This document shows positions 9,049 to 16,081 of a stretch of 64,000 bases of DNA, in pieces. Source of the DNA: an uncultured Clostridia bacterium (GTDB taxonomy: Bacteria; Bacillota; Clostridia; Oscillospirales; Ruminococcaceae); assembly GCA_947168885.1 (NCBI GenBank), contig CAMVNQ010000002.1, positions 62,001-126,000 of the forward strand, written 5' to 3'. A program made the translations under genes and the position numbers. Numbering within the stretch: position 1 is the stretch's first letter; each line of letters begins with the position of its first letter. The notes under the pieces were generated by a model that worked only from the letters and a program-made list of their open reading frames with translations, did no database searches and was not told where the DNA came from.

Positions 9049-9097
9049 GGCAGAAAAATACCGTCCCGAACTACGTCCGAGACGGTTTCGCCGCCGC
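9049..9097 (-). repeat. Copy 2 of the 49-bp terminator repeat, next to tRNA-Leu
   Basis: Starts about 12 bases after the tRNA 3' end on the minus strand. It has the same CCGTC/GACGG hairpin and T-run as the copy at 8887-8935 and should terminate the tRNA transcript. Confidence 0.8.
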
Positions 9098-9108
9098 GCG
9101 TCCGCGGC

Positions 9109-9192
9109 TGGTGCGGGTAACAGGAGTTGAACCTGCACGGGAAGCCCACCGGAACCTAAATCCGGCGCGTCTGCCAATTCCGCCATACCCGC
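9109..9192 (-). tRNA. tRNA-Leu (UAG anticodon)
   Basis: The minus strand reads GCGGGTA at the 5' acceptor and TACCCGC-A-CCA at the 3' end, with CCA encoded. The anticodon stem CCGGA/TCCGG carries loop TTTAGGT, giving anticodon TAG, which reads CUN leucine codons. A GGG-CTT-CCC variable arm and the T-arm loop TTCAACT fit a class II tRNA. Discriminator base is A. Confidence 0.95.
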
Positions 9193-9230
9193 ATAGTGAT
9201 ATTATATCACATCACAGCAATGTTGTCAAT

Positions 9231-9279
9231 GAAAATGTTTCCCCGCCGAAACGGAAAACTTCCGGAAGGCGGGGAAACA
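9231..9279 (-). terminator. Terminator of the TIM barrel-acyl-CoA synthetase gene
   Basis: On the minus strand TTTCCCCGCC pairs with GGCGGGGAAA, with an inner TTCCGGAA-type hairpin, and is followed by CATTTTCATT. Confidence 0.75.
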
Positions 9280-9294
9280 CGCTTTCTGTAATTT

Positions 9295-11820
9295 TTATGC
9301 CGTAACTATCTTGTTTGCGTTGTGAAGGTTAAGCTTTTCGACTGCAGCTTCACGCATCTTGTACTTTAATATCTTTCCGGCTGCGTTCATCGGGAACTCG
9401 TTGACGAAATCGACATAGCGCGGTACTTTGTGCTTTGCCATGTGGTCGAGGACGAACTGCTTGATCTCTTCCTCGCTCGATGTCTCACCGTCGTTGAGAA
9501 TGATGCACGCCATGATCTCTTCGCCGTAATCCTTGTCCGGAACGCCTATGACCTGAACATCCTTTACTTTCGGGTGAGTATAGAGGAAGTCCTCGATCTC
9601 CTTAGGATATATGTTCTCGCCGCCGCGGATTATCATATCCTTGATGCGTCCTGTGATCTTGTAGTATCCGTCTGACGAGCGTCTTCTCGCAAGGTCACCG
9701 GTGTGGAGCCAGCCTTCGGAATCTATCGCCGCTGCGGTAGCTTCGGGCATCTTGTAATAACCCTTCATTATGTTGTATCCGCGGGCTACGAACTCACCGT
9801 CGGTATCGTCCGGAAGGTCTTCGTTCGTTTCGGGATCGACGATCTTGCATTCAACACCGAATATCGGTCCTCCGACTGTATTAACACGCTGTTCGATGCT
9901 GTCGGTCGTCTTGGACATGGTAGTTGCGGGAGATGCTTCTGTCTGACCGTAGGTAATGCAAATCTCGCTCATGTGCATTTTCTCGATGACTTCCTGCATA
10001 GTCTTGATAGGGCAGGGAGAACCCGCCATGATACCCGTTCTCATATAAGAGAAATCGGTGGTCGGGAAGTTCTCGTGTCCGAGCATAGCTATGAACATTG
10101 TCGGAACGCCGTGGAAGCAGGTTATCTTTTCCTTGTTGATGCAGTTCAGACCCTTTCTCGGAGAGAAGGCGGGGATAGGCGACATGGTGACACCGTGAGT
10201 TACGGAAGCTGTCATAGCGAGCACCATTCCGAAGCAGTGGAACATCGGCACCTGTATCATCATTCTGTCCGCTGTGGATAAGTCCATGCAGTCGCCGATA
10301 GCCTTACCGTTGTTGACGACATTGTAGTGTGTGAGCATTACGCCCTTCGGGAAACCGGTGGTTCCGGAAGTGTACTGCATATTTGCAACATCGTCCTTGT
10401 TTATCGTGCGGCGGAGTTTTTCCACTTCGCTGTACGGAACCTCGGCTGCCTTAGCGTTAGCTTCTTCCCATGTATAGCAGCCGGGCATCTCGAATCCGTC
10501 GGTGATTATGTTGCGAAGAACGGGCAGACGCTTTGAATTGAGCTTACCCTTTTCACAGGTGTCAAGCTCTGGGCATATCTCGCGGATTATCTCCTTGTAG
10601 TTGCTGTCCTTGTAGCTGTCGATCATGACGAGAGTGTGGGTATCGGACTGACGGAGCAGGTACTCTGTCTCGTGTATCTTATATGCGGTGTTTACTGTAA
10701 CGAGCACTGCACCGATCTTGGTCGTTGCCCAGAAAGTGATGTACCATGAAGGAACGTTGGTCGCCCAGATAGCAACATGGTCGCCCTTCTTCACACCCAT
10801 AGCAACGAGTGCACGTGCAAAGTTGTCAACGTCGTCGCGGAATTCGGGGTAAGTTCTTGTGTAGTCAAGCTCGGTGTAACGGAAAGCGTACTGGTTCGGG
10901 AATTCCTCGCATACGCGGTCGAGAACATCGGGGAAGGTATAGTTGATAAGCTTCTCCTTAGGCCAGATGTATTTTCCGGCTTTTCTGTTGTCGTCCTGGA
11001 GCGGGTGCTTGTGGTGAACGTGGTAAGGCGCCATGAAGTTAGCGAAATGAGGAACAACGATACCTGCATCGCAGAGTTCGTTTGACCAGCGCTTTACCCA
11101 TTCGAGGGTAACATATCCGTTGTAGTTTATGCTGTCGAGTGCGGAGAGAATGTCCTTTATAGGCATATCGCCCTCGCCCATGAGTTTGTATTCGAGCTTG
11201 CCGTTATTGAACGTGCTGTCCTTTATGTGAGTGTACTTGATGAGCTCGCCGAGGTTTGCTACTGTCTCGGAAGGCTTTTCACCGCCGAATCTGTAGGGGT
11301 GGTGTGTATCCCAGAGAGCTGCGATCTTACGGCTTCCAACGGCTTCAAGCACCTTGCACAGACGTTTTGTGTCGCAGTAATCGCCGTTTGTCTCAACAAG
11401 AAGGGTAACGTTGTACTGCTCAGCCTGCGGTGCGAGCTCCTTGAGCTCGGATATGATGAAATCGTCATCTGTAAGTCCCGAGGGTGCAACTCCGTCATCG
11501 GCAAGAACGCGTATGAAAGATGTTCCCATTTTGCTTGCAAGCTTCATATATTCAACGATCTCCGCCTTGTTTTCGGCGGACTTTTCCTTGAATCGAAGCG
11601 CTGCGCCGGACGAGAAGCAGGAGATCTCAAGACCGAGGCTGCTGAGCTTGCTTATAGTTGCGGGGAGCTGTTTTTCTGTAAAAGGCTTTGCCTTTACGGA
11701 GAAAATATCGTCTCCGAGGCCGCGAATCTCGATACCGTCGAATCCTAAGTCCTTTGCCATAGAGTAGATGTCAGACCATTCAAAGTCATGGCAGGCGAGT
11801 GTTGAGAAGCTGAGTTTCAT
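9295..11820 (-). CDS. Fusion of sugar-phosphate isomerase-like TIM barrel and acyl-CoA synthetase
   Basis: 841 aa. Residues ~1-270 are an AP-endonuclease-2/xylose-isomerase-like TIM barrel with likely metal ligands in LLVETNGDYCD, ALWDTHHPY, YTHIKDS and VTLEWVKRW. Residues ~300-841 are a complete AMP-forming acyl-CoA synthetase: P-loop YTSGTTGFPKGVMLTH, ITYGQTEASP, GWLHTGDLARR, GRIKDMIIRGGENIYP, and the catalytic Lys in AAGKILKYKMRE. The synthetase should activate a carboxylic acid to its CoA thioester; the barrel's substrate is unknown. One uninterrupted frame joins them, so the fusion is not an assembly frameshift. It is transcribed behind a T-box leader, so amino acid supply probably controls it. 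Confidence 0.9.
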   Translation of the reverse strand: MKLSFSTLACHDFEWSDIYSMAKDLGFDGIEIRGLGDDIFSVKAKPFTEKQLPATISKLSSLGLEISCFSSGAALRFKEKSAENKAEIVEYMKLASKMGTSFIRVLADDGVAPSGLTDDDFIISELKELAPQAEQYNVTLLVETNGDYCDTKRLCKVLEAVGSRKIAALWDTHHPYRFGGEKPSETVANLGELIKYTHIKDSTFNNGKLEYKLMGEGDMPIKDILSALDSINYNGYVTLEWVKRWSNELCDAGIVVPHFANFMAPYHVHHKHPLQDDNRKAGKYIWPKEKLINYTFPDVLDRVCEEFPNQYAFRYTELDYTRTYPEFRDDVDNFARALVAMGVKKGDHVAIWATNVPSWYITFWATTKIGAVLVTVNTAYKIHETEYLLRQSDTHTLVMIDSYKDSNYKEIIREICPELDTCEKGKLNSKRLPVLRNIITDGFEMPGCYTWEEANAKAAEVPYSEVEKLRRTINKDDVANMQYTSGTTGFPKGVMLTHYNVVNNGKAIGDCMDLSTADRMMIQVPMFHCFGMVLAMTASVTHGVTMSPIPAFSPRKGLNCINKEKITCFHGVPTMFIAMLGHENFPTTDFSYMRTGIMAGSPCPIKTMQEVIEKMHMSEICITYGQTEASPATTMSKTTDSIEQRVNTVGGPIFGVECKIVDPETNEDLPDDTDGEFVARGYNIMKGYYKMPEATAAAIDSEGWLHTGDLARRRSSDGYYKITGRIKDMIIRGGENIYPKEIEDFLYTHPKVKDVQVIGVPDKDYGEEIMACIILNDGETSSEEEIKQFVLDHMAKHKVPRYVDFVNEFPMNAAGKILKYKMREAAVEKLNLHNANKIVTA

Positions 11821-11870
11821 TTGTTTGTTCCTCCTGTAAAAAATGGATTAATAGGGTTTCGGACGGCCGT

Positions 11871-12133
11871 AAATAACAAAAACCGTCCCAAAGGTTTGCT
11901 TTGAGACGGGAATATACATATACCCGCGGTACCACTCAAATTGCGCAGTTATGCGCCACCTCAGGCTCTATCAAGCCTTATGCATTAACGCAGCAGTAAC
12001 GGGAAACACTACTTGATATGTCGTTCGCATTTCCGACTCGGAAGGGAGCAGCCTTTGGTATGTCCGCTGTCGTCTCGCATCACCCGACGACTTTCTGAAA
12101 ACATTCATACCGACGATCTTCGTCACAGTCATT
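11871..12133 (-). promoter_or_regulatory. T-box leader upstream of the acyl-CoA synthetase fusion
   Basis: On the minus strand the T-box core GAGTGGTACCGCGG lies at 11924-11937, followed by a terminator (CCGTCTCAAA/TTTGGGACGG plus TTTTTG, 11876-11911). Upstream are stem I elements (TCAGAAAG, GGGTGATGCGA, a GGTATG/CATACC stem) and a stem III-like CCCGTTA. The bulge TGGT predicts a tRNA with discriminator A. The probable specifier loop reads AAAGGCTGCTCC; CTG or CTC (Leu) and GCT (Ala) fit the A discriminator, while Gly and Cys do not. I could not settle which codon is read. T-boxes make transcription depend on uncharged tRNA. Confidence 0.85.
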
Positions 12134-12139
12134 AAAGCA

Positions 12140-12168
12140 ATAGTATCACATTTTATCGGTTTTGTCAA
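12140..12168 (-). promoter_or_regulatory. Promoter of the T-box transcript
   Basis: Minus-strand TTGACA (12163-12168), 17-base spacer, TACTAT (12140-12145). Transcription would start near 12133, giving a leader of about 310 bases before the ATG at 11820. Confidence 0.8.
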
Positions 12169-12334
12169 CAGTTTTTTTCGGTTTTTTGATAAGTCGGAAG
12201 GCAAAAATTTATGCAAATGGCTAAATTTTACAAAACACTATTGATTTTGTTGAAAAAATGTGTTATATTTATATAGATGAATATTTGGGGCTATAATTCT
12301 GCCTTTTTTATAACCTACCAATACAGAAGGTGAT

Positions 12335-14884
12335 ATGATGTTCGACCTTTTTTCTGTGCTGAAAAAATACAATTGTTTAGATATAATCGTTCGTACCTCC
12401 GGAAGTGTTACTATGACGATCACCGGCGAATATGACGGAGAAAGTTTCGGAAAGCCGCTCCCGTTCTCCGACTTCGTTTATATGGACGACTTCCCGCCGC
12501 TCATGGATACGATAAACGAATTTGCGAACAGCTCGAAATCCCGCTTATTCACTCACTTCCGTATGGAACACGACGGTGAGCTTCACTGGGCATATATGTG
12601 CTGCAGCAAAAGTTCTCAGGACAGATTCAGCGGCATACTGCTCGATGTTTACGAATATATCGACTGCATTCCGAATGACAGCGTTATAAGCGAGTTTGAG
12701 CGAAAGCAGAGCAACAAGATCTCGGCACTCAACAACAATACCGCATCTCTTCTTGAGATCTGCGGAAAAGACTATCTTAAACGCATACAGAACCCGTTTA
12801 CATCCGACCCTGATCTTTACACAGCTATTCTCGACGAGAACGGCGATGTTATATCCGCACCATCATACACAGAAAAGACCGACTATCCTTATTCCGCCAA
12901 AGAGCCCGTGCGTTTCAGCTTCCGCACCGGTGCATACTGGTATATAGGCTCTCATAACGCCGGGTCGGTAAAAAACGCCGAACCATATCTCAAAGGTATG
13001 GCGGAATGCCTTTCAAGTATTGCGCATTCTATCGTTGCGCTTTACAACGAAGCCGAAAACTCCAACGCAGTCAATAAACAGCTCGGTGCAAATGTTGAAC
13101 AGCAGATGCTCATAAACAGCATGCAGTCCGTTATTATGCAGGAATCAAAGGCGAGTGACGCGCTTGTGAAAGTTCTTGATATGGCAGGCGATTATCTGCA
13201 TATTGACGGTATCATCGCTTTCGGCTACGGGACAGACGGTGAACGACGTGAATTCTGCCGCTTTGACCGCAGCGGCGCCAATGACGAAACATACGACTTC
13301 ATAACCGATAACTATTCGCTTATTGTCAGAGAAATGGGCGATACCGAGAACTATTTTTCCGGTGATAACGAAGAACGTCTGAAAAGCGTGGGAATTACAG
13401 CTTTTGCTGTCTCCGCCATGAACGACAACAACGGTGCCAACGGCATCATAATGTACCTTGTGAGAGGGAAAGAATATCGCTGGAACTATAACGACCGCAA
13501 AATGATAAGAAGCATCTCTCAGGTGTTATCGACCGTGATATTCAGATGCGAGTCGGAAAAACAGATCGAAGAAAAGAACAAACAGCTCTATGATCTTGCG
13601 TTCTTTGATTCTATGCTCGGCATCAAGAACCGTTCAAGGCTCGATATCGATACGGCGGAGATGATAAGGACTCACAGCTCCGGAGCGGCTTTGGCTGTTC
13701 AGATAATCAATACACGGTTCCTGAACGAAGTATTCGGTCAGAATTATACCGACAAACTTCTGCGCCAGATCGCGGATTTCCTTTCATCGCCCGATATAGG
13801 CGGTGACGGGGTATATCGTTATTCCGGAAGTATCATGATGGTGATAGCGCGTGACTGTACCGCGGAAGTGGCGCAGGAGATCACCAAGAAGATACTTCTG
13901 AGAATACGTGAGCCGTTCATAATAGACGGTATTGAGCAGTACGCAGAGGCTGCTGTCGGCATAGCCGTGTTCAACAGCTCGACAGGTTCCGGCGAAGATC
14001 TTTACCGCGCTGCGACGCTTTCTCTTTACCGCGCCAACGAATACGGCAAGAACACGTTCGCGTTCTATAACCGTGAGTTCCTTGACGCTAAGGGCGAAGC
14101 GTTCAATCTCGAAAGCGAGCTTCGGCGCTGTATCGCGGATAATATGCGTAACTTCGAGGTCACTTTCCAGCCCTCGTTCAATTCATCGGGAGAGATAGAT
14201 CATTACGAGACGCTTCTTCGCTGGAAGAGCGAGAAAATGGGAAGCATCTCGCCGAGAGTATTTATGCGTATGATGGAAAAGGTCGGTCTCGATACGTCCA
14301 TTGACCTCTGGGTGCTCCCGCGTGCCTGCAAATTCTGCAAACAGATTCGGGAAGCTACCGGAAAGGATATAAAAGTAAGCGTTAATCTTACTACTCACGA
14401 GATGCAGACCGGAGCTCTTCCGGAACGTTTCAGGGCAGAGTTTGAACGCGCCGGTCTTAACGGAAGCGAGATAATTGCGGAAGTTCCCGAAGCAGCACAT
14501 ATCCTGTCGTATAACGATACCGCTTCGACGCTCGGAAAGTTCAAGCGTCTCGGTATGTTTATCTGTATAGACAGTTTCGGCAATGAATATCTGCCGCTTC
14601 ATATCCTGAAAAATTCGTATGTCGATATGATAAAAGTAAGCTCAAGCTTTGTTACCAATTCCGGCGGCGAATTCGACGACGTTCTGCTGAGCACGACTTT
14701 CTCGCTCGCGAAGAGCAGAAACATAACTACTTCCGTCAAGAACATAGAATATATGAGCCAGCTTGAAGCTGCGAAACGTGCCGGAGCCGATGTTCTTCAG
14801 GGCGGTTATCTCGCTGCGCCTGAAACGCCGGAAAATATACTGAACTCTCTGAAGATAAGTGTTTCGCAGCCGATAACAGGCTGA
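12335..14884 (+). CDS. Degenerate GGDEF-EAL domain protein
   Basis: 849 aa, start ATG with AGAAGG upstream. The N-terminal ~420 residues contain a PAS/GAF-like sensory region without membrane segments. The GGDEF domain (~residues 425-570) has lost its signature: the loop reads YSGSIMM. The EAL domain (~590-840) reads ETL for EAL and keeps VNLT and the Glu of SVKNIE, but IDSFG replaces DDFG and IKVS replaces the usual KxD, so two metal-binding Asp are missing. Cyclase activity is unlikely and phosphodiesterase activity doubtful. It is more likely a c-di-GMP- or protein-binding regulator (inference). Monocistronic. Confidence 0.85.
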   Translation: MMFDLFSVLKKYNCLDIIVRTSGSVTMTITGEYDGESFGKPLPFSDFVYMDDFPPLMDTINEFANSSKSRLFTHFRMEHDGELHWAYMCCSKSSQDRFSGILLDVYEYIDCIPNDSVISEFERKQSNKISALNNNTASLLEICGKDYLKRIQNPFTSDPDLYTAILDENGDVISAPSYTEKTDYPYSAKEPVRFSFRTGAYWYIGSHNAGSVKNAEPYLKGMAECLSSIAHSIVALYNEAENSNAVNKQLGANVEQQMLINSMQSVIMQESKASDALVKVLDMAGDYLHIDGIIAFGYGTDGERREFCRFDRSGANDETYDFITDNYSLIVREMGDTENYFSGDNEERLKSVGITAFAVSAMNDNNGANGIIMYLVRGKEYRWNYNDRKMIRSISQVLSTVIFRCESEKQIEEKNKQLYDLAFFDSMLGIKNRSRLDIDTAEMIRTHSSGAALAVQIINTRFLNEVFGQNYTDKLLRQIADFLSSPDIGGDGVYRYSGSIMMVIARDCTAEVAQEITKKILLRIREPFIIDGIEQYAEAAVGIAVFNSSTGSGEDLYRAATLSLYRANEYGKNTFAFYNREFLDAKGEAFNLESELRRCIADNMRNFEVTFQPSFNSSGEIDHYETLLRWKSEKMGSISPRVFMRMMEKVGLDTSIDLWVLPRACKFCKQIREATGKDIKVSVNLTTHEMQTGALPERFRAEFERAGLNGSEIIAEVPEAAHILSYNDTASTLGKFKRLGMFICIDSFGNEYLPLHILKNSYVDMIKVSSSFVTNSGGEFDDVLLSTTFSLAKSRNITTSVKNIEYMSQLEAAKRAGADVLQGGYLAAPETPENILNSLKISVSQPITG

Positions 14885-14894
14885 ATACATAAGA

Positions 14895-14929
14895 TGCGCG
14901 CCGACACCTCCTTGCCGGCGCAGTTTTAA
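14895..14929. terminator. Terminator between the GGDEF-EAL gene and spo0A
   Basis: GCGCCG/CGGCGC hairpin followed by AGTTTTAAA on the plus strand. The two genes converge here; the plus strand has the clearer T-run. Confidence 0.65.
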
Positions 14930-14930
14930 A

Positions 14931-15704
14931 TCAGATAGAAAGTCTCGGGAAGTACTGAAGGCGAAGCTTGTCCGCGATAAGAGCTATGAACTCCGAGTTT
15001 GTGGGCTTCCCGCGTGAAGTATGTATAGTATAGCCGAAAAGACCGTTGAGGACATCTACATCACCTCTGTCCCACGCTATCTCAATTGCGTGTCGTATAG
15101 CGCGCTCAACTCTCGACGAAGTCGTTCCGTATCGCTGGGCAACGGTGGGGTAGAGGAGCTTCGTGACGCTGTTTATCATTTCGTCGTCATTGATCGAAAG
15201 GATAATAGCGGTACGCAGATAATGATAACCTTTTATGTGTGCGGGAATGCCTATACGGTGTATCATATCCGTAACGACGTACTCGATGTTAGCCATATCC
15301 TTGACAGATGCGTTGGAAGTCAGATTCTTGTACTTTTTCAGAGAGTTTATCTTGTTTACCATTATTTCCGGAGCGAACGGTTTTACCATAAAGTAGCTTG
15401 CGCCGGCTTCCATTACTTCTTTTTCAAGCTCCGGGGTATTGATGTTCGACACAACTATCGTGATCGGTACAATACCTTTCGCAGCCCTTATCTCATCAAG
15501 GAGCGCAGCCGCGTCGAGTTCAGGCATCTTGGCTTCTATTATAAGAAAATCCGGCATATCGTTCTTGACGGATTCAAGTATGACCCTTCCGTTTTTGTGC
15601 CTTGCCGCTGTGAACATTCCTTCCTTTTTGAGCAGGCTCGCCCATGTCAGTCCATATTCCGACGAGTCGTCGCCTATAAGTATTTTAATTTGATTTGTAG
15701 TCAT
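14931..15704 (-). CDS. spo0A: Spo0A-type response regulator with Glu at the phosphorylation site
   Basis: 257 aa from the ATG at 15704, which has AAGGAGG 9 bases upstream; an upstream in-frame start would bury this site. Residues ~1-125 are a receiver domain with the acidic pair GDD, Ser of IVVSN and Lys of FMVKPF. The position before xxMPELD, normally the phosphoacceptor Asp, is Glu (IIEAKMPELD, codon GAA). The C-terminal ~110 residues are the Spo0A DNA-binding domain, nearly canonical: GIPAHIKGYHYLR, TKLLYPTVA, SRVERAIRHAIEIAW, GKPTNSEFIA. Spo0A is the master regulator of sporulation entry; here phosphorylation control may be altered. Confidence 0.93.
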   Translation of the reverse strand: MTTNQIKILIGDDSSEYGLTWASLLKKEGMFTAARHKNGRVILESVKNDMPDFLIIEAKMPELDAAALLDEIRAAKGIVPITIVVSNINTPELEKEVMEAGASYFMVKPFAPEIMVNKINSLKKYKNLTSNASVKDMANIEYVVTDMIHRIGIPAHIKGYHYLRTAIILSINDDEMINSVTKLLYPTVAQRYGTTSSRVERAIRHAIEIAWDRGDVDVLNGLFGYTIHTSRGKPTNSEFIALIADKLRLQYFPRLSI

Positions 15705-15737
15705 ATCAGTTGACCTCCTTTTTTTTAATGTGACCAT

Positions 15738-15766
15738 ATTGTAGCATATAATTTTTGAAATGGCAA
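15738..15766 (-). promoter_or_regulatory. spo0A promoter
   Basis: Minus-strand TTGCCA (15761-15766), 17 bases, TACAAT (15738-15743), about 35 bases before the start codon. Confidence 0.6.
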
Positions 15767-16081
15767 TATTTTACAGCGTTTTTCGGAAGCCGTAAAAAGG
15801 CATTCTGTCCTGCTTTGCGTTACTAACTAAACCGGACGTTCGCTGTTCATTTATACGGGTGCATCCGTGCATCTGCGATATCAGATTTTTCCTGCGCGGA
15901 AAATGTCGGAAACGTTAAAAAGGGGTGTTCCCTGAGATGTTCGCTTCTGCGGTTTTTTATCAAATTTGTGAGAATACACAATGAATTTTTTTGATTATAA
16001 GTTAATATCGCGCAATATAAAACTTTAAGAATAATATCGTTATTAAAACTCATTTTTTGTAATTAACGGAGGTAAAATGAA
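15767..16081 (+). other. Intergenic region before the GH3 gene
   Basis: About 315 bases between the spo0A promoter and the GH3 start. It holds short inverted repeats (for example GGGTGCATCC at 15857-15866) and an AT-rich tract just before the GGAGG site. No reading frame with a ribosome binding site and no RNA family that I recognise. The GH3 promoter must lie here but no clear -35/-10 pair stands out. Confidence 0.4.

Noticed and set aside
8863-9186. Long frames over the tRNA-Leu and terminator repeats
   Set aside because: They read through the tRNA and duplicated terminators; a tRNA/terminator origin explains the sequence.
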